64,000 bases of DNA from Saccharum officinarum (GCA_020631735.1 CM036167.1:2050988-2114987); one strand, 5' to 3'; positions 21,929 to 32,106 are shown, counted from the stretch's first letter. The notes: generated from the letters alone by a model not told the origin. Made by a program: numbers and translations.

Positions 21929-22966
21929 ATGGAGGACTCGTATCGTGAGTCGATTTGGAGGAAAAAGGGTCGTCCTATAGAGATGTACCCCGACGTGTCT
22001 TGTAAGGATGTGCCCGTTCCTCCCGAGGAACCTTTCCCTAACTGTGACTGTGGTCATCCGGCGCACGTGAGCCAGTCGAGACATCCAGATACTGCGGCTC
22101 GTTGCTTCTACACATGTTATAGTTGTAGCGTAAGTAATTATGTCCTTTGTTTTTCTTATTGGTTTCTGATGTTGTATTCGCGATGAGATAATTCGAACTT
22201 TTTTGTAGCCGTACTTTCGGTGCTTTTTCTTCCAATGGATCGACGGTTCGGACAAGTTTGACCCAAGGATTCTCCTTTTCTACCCCGGCGTTGATCATTG
22301 CAAGCGCGAGGTGTTTACTCGCTGGGTTCCGCTCCCTCCTAACCCTCCTCCTATGACGGAGGAAGAGAAGGCCGTAGCATCGGCACGTCGGCTCGAGGAT
22401 CCTCCAAAGTGCCTTTGCGGAGAGCAAGCCGTGATAAACCCACGCAATGAACAAGAGTTCATTTGTCCTCTACGACATGAGGTAAGGTTTGAGTGAACCT
22501 TGGAATGTCATGTCCTATATGTGTGTTTTACTGTTTTGATTTTGTAGGATCATGATTTTCCCAAGTGTCGTTTCAAGGAATGGGTCTATGGTCCAAAGAG
22601 CCATTGGCCGGAGCCGGAGAAGAATGAGGAGGTGCCAGACTGGAAGAAGAAGAGGAGGTGCCGAGCTACTTCGTCTGGCAGAGGAGTTAGGACCGATGTC
22701 CGAGGAGGATGTTGAATTAGAGAAGGGTCAGGCAGCGTACCACAGCCATAAAGACACCGCTGTTCGATGCATGGGGGCCAATAGACATGACCGAAGAAGA
22801 GGTCGAGTTGTACTCTCAGGCCGCGGACGAGGCGGAGGCGGCTTACTACCGGCGTCAGGCCTCTCAGGCCAAGGCAGTCGAGGCCAGCAAGGGTAAGGAG
22901 GTTGTAGTGGAGGATTCAGAGTCCGAAGACAAGTTGCTTACGCAGTGGTGCACACAATTTGATTGA
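21929..22966 (+). pseudogene. GRF-type zinc finger protein gene carried by the transposon (broken)
   Basis: Exons 21929-22129, 22209-22481 and 22548 onward join in phase 0 with good splice sites (GTAAGT/TTTGTAG, GTAAGG/TTTGTAG). The product has a GRF-type zinc finger: C39-x-C41-G, then FY-x-C63, then C72-FFFQW77, split by intron 1. A second, weaker copy starts CLCGEQA and ends CRFKEW. GRF fingers bind nucleic acid in several eukaryotic proteins. Exon 3 runs into TGA near 22710, while two other frames continue sensibly with MSEEDVELE and MTEEEVELYSQAADEAEA and end QWCTQFD at the TGA 22964-22966, showing at least two frameshifts. It sits between long inverted repeats, so it is probably transposon cargo rather than a host gene. 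The finger assignment is from motif reading. Confidence 0.65.
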
Positions 22967-23230
22967 CGTACAAGTGTCATTGTAATAATTTGCATTGTCA
23001 CGTCTTCACGTCGTCGTTGTTAGTGTTTGTCATTTGTAGTGGCTTAGAAACTTTGTGTGGTGTAGTTTGTCAGTGTTGTACTTTGAAACATGTCATTGTA
23101 ATAATTTTCATTATCACATCTTCATTCGTTTCATTTGTTGGTCCACTCACTAAGATTGTTGTGTGGTTTATCCATGCAGTTTATAAATGCAGTTTCTTAG
23201 TGCAGTTCCTGCGTGCCCGCAGTTTCAGGA

Positions 23231-23416
23231 CCACCCCGCCATGATGGGTGGCGGGGTGTAACCCGCCATGATGGGTGGCGGGTTTATCATACCCCGCCAC
23301 GCATCATGGCGGGGTACACCCGGGTGGCATGCCACGTCCCCCGCCACGTGGGACCTGTACCCCGCCACCATGCATGGCGGGGTTCAATGCATTTGCCCGC
23401 CATGCATGGTGGCGGG
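23231..23416. repeat. cluster of CCCCGCCATG hairpins, right arm
   Basis: Repeated CCCGCCATGATGGGTGGCGGG, CCCCGCCACGCATCATGGCG and CCCCGCCACCATGCATGGCG words mirror the left arm of the element. The spacing differs between the arms, so they have diverged. Confidence 0.8.
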
Positions 23417-23549
23417 GCCAAACGGGTTAGATTTTAAAAAAAATCAAACACGGGTTAAATTTAAAATTTGTTTCAAATTTGGACTAAAAATAAAAAAAAT
23501 CTGGATGGACGAAAAAAATACCTGAAATTTTGTCTTTTTAGTATTAGGT

Positions 23550-23590
23550 ATAGATATAGATATAGATATAGATATAGATATAGATATTTT
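23550..23590. repeat. (ATATAG)n microsatellite
   Basis: About six units of ATATAG at the outer right edge of the nested transposon region. Confidence 0.9.
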
Positions 23591-23699
23591 GACCATATAT
23601 CAAGGAATGTTTCTGAAATTGTATACCTTTTCCCCCAGTTTTCTCATAAAGCATCCTGGTTAGAGTAGAATAAGGAGTTTAGGTAACGTTTTTGATTGA

Positions 23700-24270
23700 T
23701 GTTGCATGACAGCATGAGCATTTTATTGATATTGAGATGCGAGACATCTAGTTCACTTGTGGAAGCTCTTCTATTGTCATTGGGAAAGCTCTTTTCATTT
23801 CACAAGTTTCTGAATTGCATCCTTTGCAAATATGTTTGAACAAAATAGAAAGGCCTACACAAAACTTCGTTAGCAGAGCAGTGCAATGGAAGAGCTTGCA
23901 GTCATATTGGGGCATATTATGTTGTTGCTATTGGGTTGGCATCTATTCTTGACATTCCAATTCCAGTTGGCTTCTGTCAACAGGTTTTGTAGTTTAACGT
24001 TACCATCTATACAGCTGTTGATGTAACCTGGACCCTTTTGCGACAGTTTTTTGTTTTGTCAGGTGAGTTATGATTGCCCGTTTGACCCAGCAATTCCTAT
24101 TTACTGATGCAACATGTGTTCAATCCAGGTAGCTATTATATGATACTATAAAATTTTCTAGTTTGACAATAGTGAACCAAAAACTAAAATGAACAAAACT
24201 ACAAGAAGCATTGGGTAGCCTTTTAACCAGACCATTTGCTTCTATACAACATCTTTAAGATAAAGATATT
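23700..24270. repeat. degenerate segmental repeat, copy R2 (most diverged)
   Basis: It shares order and words with R1 and R3: CATATTGGGGCAT, GGACCCTTTT, TTTTGTCAGGTGAGTTATG, AAGAAGCATT, ACCATTTGCTTCTATACAACATC. It lies between the other two copies and lacks their first part. Confidence 0.55.
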
Positions 24271-24349
24271 TCAATTTGAAAATTACAGGCCTGGGTAGGA
24301 AAAAAATTGCTTCGAAAAAAGAGTAGGAAAAAAATATGTTCTGGACTTC

Positions 24350-25760
24350 TGGTTACTATTCTGTTTATAGTTAGTGCTACATGATTAGCAATGTGAGACA
24401 TAATTTATCTATGGAACATCTACTGTTTTGATAGGGAGAAAGCCTTTTTTATTCACAAAGTTCTTTTTTGCCAATGTGGCCGATCAAAATAGAAATACCT
24501 GCAGAACATTTTACGGGCAGAACTTAAGAGTTAAAGAGGTAGCCTGCGCACACCTGGACAGTAAACCTGAAACATCTACCTCACAGTTTTCTGAATATTT
24601 TCTTGCCAATACTTATTTATTTTTATTTCTCTTATCTTCTCCTTAATGGATGCATGTTCTATAAAAAAAAACATACTGCTGGACACCATGAATTTCTGGT
24701 AGCAGCGTAACTGGATGTGGAGGCGCTCTGTATGTAGGTAGTAGGTTGCATTCATATTGGAATTGTAGGGGTGGGCATCTGACCGAAGAATTCATTTCAG
24801 TTTTCGGGTTTTCAAGATTTCGGTCGACCAAAAATAAAGAATAAAATACATTGCAAATATTGAAGATCAAGCAATTCAGTTTCGGTCATTTTGATTTGGT
24901 CTTGGCAAGCTAACCGAATGCGAATAGTTTTGAGACATGTTTTGACAACAAAATTCGTCATAATTTTTTCACTTCAAACCATGTTTTGACAGTAAAATAT
25001 GACACTACAAATACAAATAATATATACACCGATACTGTAATATTATTGCAACTTGATGAAAACATTCAATTGTTGAAAGTTTAAACACAATACCTAATAG
25101 ACATGCAAAGAACAATTCACAAGCAAATAACAACTATTTCGGTTAGTTCGGTCAGTTCAGCTAACCAGTGTTTAATACCGAATTAGCCAAAATAAATTGG
25201 GTCAGTTAGAATTTAGGATGACCGAAGTATTTGGTTTGGTTCGGCTATTTGGTTTTGACGTACCCTACTGGGGCTTGTTATGTCACTACTCACTACAATC
25301 GTTGACGTTTGAGTTATCTCTTGTTTGTTCGCATAGTCTCTGAAACTATGTCTCGACAGGTTTGCAGTCGATGCTTGCTATCATCAATGCTTCAGATGTG
25401 TAACCCTGACGGGCTGACCCTTTTTCGGCAATTTACCTCTTGCATTGACAGGTTTGCACGTTATGTTTAATGTAGTGCTGGTTTCAGTTTACATCATGTT
25501 CCTTGTTCCATTCTGTAATTTCACCTATAAGGCTACAAATCCTTAGTTGGTTTCCAAATATCTAACTGAAAAATAAAACGTGCAAAATGCAAGCAACATT
25601 TTAGATTTGAGATGACCATTTTTACCAAACCATTCCCTTTTACACAACATCTTTGTGCAAGTGCAACAGACCTTGCAAGTCCGAGCCGGACTTTTCATCA
25701 CACTGTTTTTGCATACCTGGTATCACCTAACACCCAGCAACATCGCTATCGCTATCTAGA
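24350..25760. repeat. degenerate segmental repeat, copy R3, interrupted by a nested insertion
   Basis: It matches R1 over the blocks listed there, but an insertion of about 500 bp (24765-25262) separates GTAGGTTGCATTC from TACTGGGGC. Its right end abuts the 3' end of the kinase gene. The part from 24722 onward recurs in the second copy at 37196. Confidence 0.65.
24765..25262. mobile_element. hAT-like MITE candidate inside R3
   Basis: The insertion begins near TAGGGGTGGGCA and ends near GACGTACCCTA, short imperfect inverted ends of a type seen in hAT elements. The interior is AT-rich with repeated GGTTCGGT/ACCGAA words. It is absent from the homologous position in R1. The flanks TATTGGAA and TACTGGGG are only a partial match, so the target duplication is doubtful. 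Confidence 0.45.
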
Positions 25761-25897
25761 AGAAAAGAAACAAGAATCACAATCTCAGGACTAAACCAAG
25801 CCAAAGTGACATTGTGTCACATCTCTAGTATCACACACGCTGTTTTAAATCCTACGTATATATGTACTCGTCACTTCCCGCTAGCTCCTGCTCTTAA

Positions 25898-28865
25898 TTA
25901 AGCCCCCCTCTCCTTGTGGTGGCTCGACGCCCTCCGCTGCCGCCGGAGAGCGGCGGTGTAATCGCCGCCGACCATCCCTTCCCGGCTGTGCAGCACAATG
26001 CCGGCGTGGATCGACGAGTTGGGGTACTTCTGGCGGTGCCTGTCCTGGTGGCTCTGGTGGTGCTCCTCCACCTCCACCTTGACGCCCACCACCTTGTCCT
26101 CCTCCACGCTGATGGTGAACACGAACGGGCCGGCGGGGAAGAAGTCGTCGTCCATGCCGAGCACGGGCTCCAGGGCCCTGACCACCTCCCGCATCGTGGG
26201 CCTGGACTTGGGGTTCTGGCTGAGGCACTTGTAGGCCACGATGGCGGCCACTTCGGCGCCCCTGCACGAGTACTGGCACTCCAGGGCCGGGTCCATGACC
26301 TTGTACAGCCTGTCGGGGTGCTTGAGGTACGGCCTGGCCCACTCCACCAGGTTCTGCTCCCGTGTCCGCCGCGAGCGGTCCACCGACTGCCGGCCCGCGA
26401 GCAGCTCCAGCAGCACCACGCCGAAGCTGTACACGTCGCTCTTGGCGGTCAGGTGGCCCGTCAGGATGTACTCGGGCGCCGCGTACCCGTGGGTCCCCAT
26501 CACACGCGTCGTCACGTGCGTCTCGTCGCCCTGCGGCCCGTCCTTGGCCAGACCAAAGTCGGACAGCTTGGTGTTGTAGTCCTGTATGTATGATCACATC
26601 GATACAGTTAGGTTTGAAAGATTAGGCATGTTGGGTTCATCTACAATCGTACAATGCATCGTGATATTAGTGGTGTACTGTTGAGAACTGTTCACGTTTA
26701 GATGTTTAATCGTCCGTGGGGATACTTGTATGGGATAAGATAGGCTGACAGTGATGGTCAGGATATTTTGGTTTGTTGGACGATGTGAATGTAGGATAGA
26801 TAACCGGGGATTTCTCAAGTTTGGCGTGTGGTCAAGGCTGCCTATAACGTGCCAGCAAGGTGTGTGTAGGCTGTGTTTAGTTCCTCCAAAAATACACTAT
26901 GCAAAAAAAAAGATTTCCCGTTACATCAAACTTGCGATACATGCATGAAATACTAAATGTAGATGAAATCAAAAACTATTTGTACAGCTTGGTTGTACTT
27001 TGCGAGACGAACGTTTTGAACCTAATTAGTCAACGGTTGGACACTATTTACCAAATAAAGCCAAAACATGCTACAATATATTTTTCACCATTTTCAAGGA
27101 AACTAAACTCAGCCATAGTTGAGAAACGTGTGGCGCAGCAAGATACTACTGAATGGTCACTTGAGTGACTCGCAAGGTCAAAAGGTTCAAAATTAATATT
27201 TAATAAAACATTCCTGCGGGTAAAATTTATCCATGCTATGGTATTTTTACGGTCACCAGAGTGAGCACTGCAAGTATTTTTTACGGTCACCAGAGTGACG
27301 TGTGTCAACATATCCTCTTTTGTTGGAAGTTACCGTTTGGGTGCGTTCACTTCAAAAAAAGCAGGTGAAAAGTTATTATAGCATCTTTTGTTGTTATTTG
27401 GTAAAATTTGTCCAATCATGAACGAACTAGGCTCAAAAGATTCGTCCCGACATTTACAAACAAACTATACAATTAGTTATCTTTTTTACCTACATTTAAT
27501 GCTCCATGCATGCATCGAAAGATTTGATGTGATGGGTAGAAGAGGAAATATTTTGGGTTGGGATGGGGAAGTGAACACACCCTGAGCTTGCATTTCGGAG
27601 CCACGTGTCTAGTGCGGGGATGGAAAGTGCTTGCTACTCTCCATCCATTCTAAATTATAAATTATAAGTTGTTTTAATTTTTTTATTAGTAAAATAGATG
27701 AACAGAGCGACTTATCTCTGAGGGGAACTGTGAGCTTGCTTACCGAGCCGAGCAGGATGTTGGAGGCCTTGAAGTCGCGGTAGATCACCGGCGGGTCGGC
27801 GTCGTGGAGGAAGGCGAGGCCCTTGGCCGCGCCGACGGCAATCTTCATCCTCGTCATCCATGGGAGGGCGCCGTTGACACCTGCAGCGACAAGGACGTTG
27901 CATGCGAGTTTTCAGTTTCCTCCCCGGCATTGACCAAGTGTTGTAAGCATGAGACCCGGCAGCATCTAATCTTATAAAAAAAGAATATTTTGCTCCTCCA
28001 GAAGGCACATTACAGCTCACCTAGTCCTACGACTTTCATCGAATGGGACAGAAACTGGAGGCTGCAGGGGACAGGTTTTCAAATTGACAGATTTTCTTTG
28101 CTTGCTGGGCTCAAAAAGACGACCGAATTGACACCCGAGGCGACCAAATTAGCAGCGCGAAGCAGAAAAAGAGCTCACTTTTGAAGAGGTGGTTCTCCAG
28201 GCTCCCGAAGCTCATGAACTCGTACACCAGCATCCGGTGCTCCGCCTCGTAGCAGTAGCCGATGAGCTTCACCAGGTTCTTGTGCCTCAGTTGCCCAAGG
28301 AAGAACACCTCAGCCTGCGAGAACGAACAACCCCCAAATTCGATCAGCGTTCTGTTCAATCTCTCAGTAGTCAGGAGCAGTCGATCGAGCTGCTGCATGC
28401 ATTTGCCAAGAACTGACACTCTGCTCGGCGCTTACTGACCAGCCACTCCTTGTGCCCCTGCGTGCCGCCTTCCAGGTCGAGGTACTTGATGGCGACGTCC
28501 TGCGCGCGGAGGCCCGGGCGGAGCGCCTCGCCGACGGCGCCCCTGTAGACCGGGCCGAAGCCGCCGCAGCCGAGGTAGTTGGCGCGGGAGAAGCCCGCCG
28601 TGGCGGACCGGAGCTCCGCGTAGGTGAAGGCGTGCAGGTTGGACCCGGACAGCGTCAGCGACAGGTCCTCGGGGGAGAGCATCTCCGACGAGCTGAGGCT
28701 CGTGAACGACATCCGCGACGACGACGACGACCTCGGGCTGTCCTTGCCACCCCTCCGCCGCGTGATCCTCCGCCGCCGCCGCGGCGTCGAGCCGTCGTTG
28801 TCCTCGACCGCCGCGCTGCCGCCCGCGCAGCACAGGTACGTCCTCCAAGACTGGGCGCCGGCCAT
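25898..28865 (-). CDS. receptor-like cytoplasmic kinase, class VII (RIPK/PBL-like), intact
   Basis: Minus-strand exons 28440-28865, 28179-28314, 27744-27880 and 25898-26581 join in phase to about 460 residues. The kinase core is complete: glycine-rich loop GCGGFGPV (99-106), lysine K127 in VAIK, E144, catalytic YRDFKASN with D223, LSDFG with D241, and [10 protein letters not shown] ending the activation segment. D223 follows Arg, so it is an RD kinase. The pre-domain motif [20 protein letters not shown] and the [20 protein letters not shown] words are typical of class VII soluble kinases, which relay signals from receptor kinases at the plasma membrane, often in immunity. There is no Gly2 for myristoylation; C12-C13 could be acylated. 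The donor after EWL is GTCAGT; the nearby GTAAGC would give a stop. Intron 3 holds two MITEs. The C-terminal tail is His/Arg-rich. I am sure of the class, less so of the subgroup. Confidence 0.93.
26869..27114. mobile_element. MITE in kinase intron 3 (first)
   Basis: The termini GGCTGTGTTTAGTTCC and GGAAACTAAACTCAGCC are inverted copies. The interior has the grass MITE words TTTCCCGTTACATC, GAGACGAACGTTTTGAACC and TAATTAGTC. About 246 bp. Confidence 0.75.
27339..27582. mobile_element. MITE in kinase intron 3 (second)
   Basis: The ends GGGTGCGTTCACTT and AAGTGAACACACCC form a near-perfect 14-bp inverted repeat. The interior has TCAAAAGATTCGTCCCG and CTACATTTAATGCTCCATGC, the antisense of words in the first MITE, so the two are related families in opposite orientation. 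Confidence 0.75.
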
Positions 28866-29043
28866 GTCAGTCGGTGGAGCAGCTGGTCAAGTGCGTGCGT
28901 TCGATTGTTCGGGTGGAGCCGCGTGTGCGGGGCAGAGGAGCTCAGGGGGGAGTGGAAGAAGAGGCCGGACCGGAGGGAGGGTCTGACCGTCTGGGAAAGA
29001 AGAGAGAGGCTTAGTTGGGGAGAAGCGCGGGTGGGCAGCAGGC

Positions 29044-29051
29044 CTTTTATG
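29044..29051 (-). promoter_or_regulatory. TATA box of the RLCK gene
   Basis: On the minus strand CATAAAAGGCC lies about 180 bp upstream of the ATG at 28865. It is followed about 30 bp later by a CT-rich leader (CTCTCTCTTCTTTCCC), the pyrimidine patch common in grass promoters. Confidence 0.6.
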
Positions 29052-29299
29052 AGCGCGCGCTCGCGGCCAGGGAGACGGCGATGGCATCGCCTACCCAATC
29101 CGGTGAGCAGCCGCACGGATGGCCCTGAACTGAACCCCTCCTCGCCCCGCCCTTGTGGCTGCGAGCAGCCTACGACTCGACACGCAGAAACAGAGCAGCG
29201 CGGCAAAACCAAAACCGCGGGTGATGTGACGGACGGCCGCAAACAGGGGACAACTAACACACCAGTAGACAACGCTGCATGGTGGTAGCTGGGTGGGGG

Positions 29300-30118
29300 C
29301 GCACGGCGTCACCGCTCGTCCACTCCCACGAATAGTAGTAGTTGTTAGTTATAGAGCGGTTTCGTTCGATGACAGCCGTGGATTTGTGTGCTCGTTTTAG
29401 TCGTCTGGGGCAAGCAGTTTGCGGCTTTGTAAGGTCCAGTAAAAAAAAGGTTCGCAGAGGTGATGCTTTGCAACTTGTGTGGAAGCAGGTGAAGTAAAAT
29501 ACTATGGAACGGATATGGCCTAGCCACCAGCTGGGGCGTGTAACGAAATTCAATTGGGCGTCGCCGCCGTTGTTTAGTCGGATCGTGGCATGGGGTCCTG
29601 CCCAAGTGTTAACGTCACAACAGTTTTGCAAGTAAGTAAACCTGAATCATTGTTCCTCGTCGCCGGTAGCCGGTGCGATGATGGAGTACTGGTCCAAACG
29701 CTAAAGAACACGAGCTAGATTAGAGGCTAGTTCGTGTGCCGCCTAATCCTAGCACCAACTTGCCTAGCCTTGGAATGAGATTCCTGCATATCGATCTATC
29801 TTTACCTCGCTCGCTCTCCGTGTGCTCGAACGAGGAACTGCTACCGGAAAGTCTATGGCTGGCAACTCTGACGTCGTCACCTGCTGTATTGTACTGTATG
29901 TATGCCCCCTGTGTGTGTTTGCAAAACGGTGTGTCTTTTCTACTTTTGGGGCCTTTCTGTCCCTGTCCGAGCAAAAGACACGGCAAAATTATCCCATCCT
30001 ATGCGTTGCCACATGCTAGGTGCATTTTCTGTTGATGAGACGCAAGCTACTATAGTACGTAGAGACATTGCAATATGCCAGTATCTGAACCACCCTACAC
30101 GCGAGATCTATCTTCAGA
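29300..30118. other. upstream intergenic region of the kinase gene
   Basis: No coding sequence recognised. It presumably includes distal promoter DNA of the minus-strand kinase gene. Confidence 0.4.
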
Positions 30119-30349
30119 CCTTGTTTAGATAGCCTTACGAAGAATTTTTTCACTCTATCTCCATCACATCAATCTTTACATGCATGAAACATTAAATGTA
30201 GATAAAAAAATAACTAATTACACAGTTTAGTTATAAATCACGAGACGAATCTTTTGAGCCTAGTTAGTCTATGATTGATACTAATTACCAAATACAAACG
30301 AAATGCTATAGTTTCAAATTTTTCTAACATCTTCTATCTAAATAAGGCC
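30119..30349. mobile_element. MITE, CCTTGTTTAGAT type
   Basis: The ends CCTTGTTTAGATAG and CTATCTAAATAAGGCC are imperfect inverted copies. The interior includes CATTAAATGTAGATAAAAAAA and ATCACGAGACGAATCTTTTG, the same family as the intron 3 MITE. Confidence 0.75.
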
Positions 30350-30356
30350 TCAGTTT

Positions 30357-30587
30357 AGGGTGTGTTTGGTTCGAAAAGTTAAAGTTTAATAAACACTGTA
30401 GCACTTTCGTCTTATTTGACAAAAAGTTTCCAATCTTAGACTAATTAGGCTTAATAGATTCGTCTCGTAAATTACCCCTAATCTGTGCCGATATGCATGC
30501 AATTAGTCTACATTTAGTACTCCATGTATTTGAGGGAACATTGATATGATAAGAGTTAAACTTTAACTCTGGAAACAAAACAGGCCC
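30357..30587. mobile_element. MITE, GGGTGTGTTTGG type
   Basis: It starts GGGTGTGTTTGGTTC and ends GGAAACAAAACAGGCCC. The interior contains ACACTGTAGCACTTTCG, AGATTCGTCTCGTAAATTA and CTACATTTAGTACTCC, a recognised grass MITE word set. Confidence 0.7.
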
Positions 30588-30750
30588 TTATAGAATTGGG
30601 GAGGATAACATTCTGTCCACTGCTGCAGAGACAGCAGAATGATGAGGCCAACACTCCAGCACTTGACAGTTGAGCCTGCGAGCCAACCATGCTCAGGTCT
30701 GGTGTTGCACCTGTCCTGTCTGTCTGCCTCAGAGTCGAACACACTGTAGC

Positions 30751-30977
30751 CACGTTTAGTTCCCAAAATTTTTTCAAGATTTCCCGTTACATCGAATGTT
30801 TAGACATATACATAGAGCATTAAATGTAGACGAAAAAAAACTAATTACACAGTTTGGTAGAAAACTACGAGACGAATCTTTTGAGCCTAATTAGTCCATG
30901 ATTGGACACTAATTAACAAATACAAACGAAATGCTACAGTAATCAAAAGCCAATTTTCTTTGCCGAACTAAACGCAC
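30751..30977. mobile_element. MITE, ACGTTTAGTTCCC type
   Basis: It runs from ACGTTTAGTTCCC to GAACTAAACGCACCC. The interior has TTTCCCGTTACATCG, GAGCATTAAATGTAG and GAGACGAATCTTTTGAGCC, the same family as at 26869 and 30119. Confidence 0.75.
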
Positions 30978-31006
30978 CCTATATTTTCCCACACATCGGA
31001 CGCCGG

Positions 31007-31617
31007 CAGGGTTTTTTTTACCGACCGGTCACCCCAAACCGCCGGCCTCCGGTTCCGGTTTACCGGTCCGGTTTACCGGTAACCGGTCGGTAACCGGTCG
31101 AATTTGAATTTGAATTCAAACGCGCCTTCGGTTCGGTTTGTCACCGGTTTGCCGGGCGGTTTGGAGCGGTAACCGCTCGGTTTGAGTTTGGAATTTTCTT
31201 TTTTCTTTTTTTTAAACTTCTATACGTATAAATAAATACTAAACGAACTCGAATTTGAAAAATTTTTACACCATTGACTTCTATAAATCATGAACTATTT
31301 TTAGGAATTTTTTAAGTATTTTTTGTTTTTTTCAAATTTTAAATTTGAATTTGGGGGCCTTAACGGGCCAGGACCAGGATTTTTTTTCAAACTTCTATAC
31401 GTATAAATAAATACTAAACGAACTCGAATTTGAAAAAATTTTACACCATTGGCTTCTATAAATCATGAACTATTTTAGGAATTTTTTCAGCATTTTTTTT
31501 TAAATTTTAAATTTGAATTTGGAGAATACCTAACCGGACCGGACCGGAACTGGTCCGGCCCGGTTAGGCCGGTAACCGCGGTAAACCGCGGTTTACCGAG
31601 CGGTTTTTTTAACCCTG
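31007..31617. mobile_element. hAT non-autonomous element with 8-bp target duplication
   Basis: The 611-bp element begins CAGGGTT and ends AACCCTG. It is flanked by the perfect 8-bp direct repeat GACGCCGG (30999-31006, 31618-31625), the size made by hAT transposases. Both ends are dense in ACCGGT/GGTTTACCGG words. The AT-rich middle consists of two tandem copies (about 31205-31370 and 31380-31545) sharing CTTCTATACGTATAAATAAA and ATAAATCATGAACTATTTT. It has no coding capacity. Confidence 0.9.
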
Positions 31618-31926
31618 GACGCCGGAGCCTGACACGTTTGCAGTTGGAGGGAGGATCTGGGACTCGATTATTCTATTCTAAACCCGCGCTAACGCCTTCT
31701 GGTGCAGGGTGGGGTCAATGATTTCCAGTCATGAAACTTCCTCGACGAAAATGTCAGGAAAAGGAACAGGAGCCACGGATGTTTTTCGTGCACGGGCGAG
31801 GAAAGAAACGTCCCGGTCTGCAACACGATACGATCTCTTCGCTGTACTGTACAACTCAGCTTGGTTTTTGAGATTGATTATGATTTGTTACTCGGAGCTG
31901 GGACGCGCCAGGTGGCTGGCGCTGGA

Positions 31927-32106
31927 CGGCGTATTTGTTACTCTGCCTCCAGTTCTAGCAGGATCTTCTTCCATGCATGTTTCTTTCCTTCCAAAGAAGA
32001 AGGTTAACGACGTATTTGTTACTCTACCTTGTTATCTGCCTCCAGTTCGAGGATCTTCTTCCATGTTTCTTTCCTTCAAATTCCAAAGAAGAAGAAGGTT
32101 AACGAC
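31927..32106. repeat. imperfect tandem duplication, unit about 81-98 bp
   Basis: CGTATTTGTTACTCT at 31930 and 32011 begins two copies that both continue GCCTCCAGTTC, GGATCTTCTTCCATG, TTTCTTTCCTT and CCAAAGAAGAAGGTTAACGACG. Small indels separate the units. Confidence 0.85.

Larger units (their letters stand above)
21395..23490. mobile_element. Mutator-like element with long hairpin-rich terminal inverted repeats
   Basis: The left end AAATTTGAAACAAATTTTAA and the right end (its inverted copy) bound inverted repeats over 200 bp long that continue through CTAACCCGTTTGGCCCCGCC. Between them lies a spliced, broken gene with its own TATA-like box (ATTTAAAAG near 21640). Each terminal repeat carries several hairpins of the form CCCCGCCATG...CATGGCGGGG. 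Long inverted ends around a gene-sized cargo fit a MULE or Pack-MULE. The family and target duplication are not proven. Confidence 0.55.
20165..23590. mobile_element. outer dispersed element with GTGC(T)CTTGCGTTGCAACGGGA signature, carrying a nested insertion
   Basis: The left end has TGCGTTGCAACGGGAGAG (20191-20208), and the right end has TTTAGTATTAGGTATAGATATAG, words I associate with one dispersed grass DNA element. The phrase GACGAAAAAAAGACCTAAAATTTTG-like occurs at 21228-21253 and again at 23508-23533, outside the inner insertion on both sides. A segment of about 115 bp (TCAAATTACTCAAAAT...GACTACC) occurs twice, near 21102-21215 and 21277-21388. Boundaries are approximate. Confidence 0.4.

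Noticed and set aside
24765..25262. Confirmed hAT insertion with 8-bp target duplication
   Set aside because: The flanking octamers match only in part, so it is reported as a candidate only.
28452..29288. Long plus-strand ORF opposite kinase exon 1 and its promoter
   Set aside because: It is a GC-driven shadow of the minus-strand exon, Arg/Pro/Gly-rich with no motif, and it disappears in the second copy through one-base indels.
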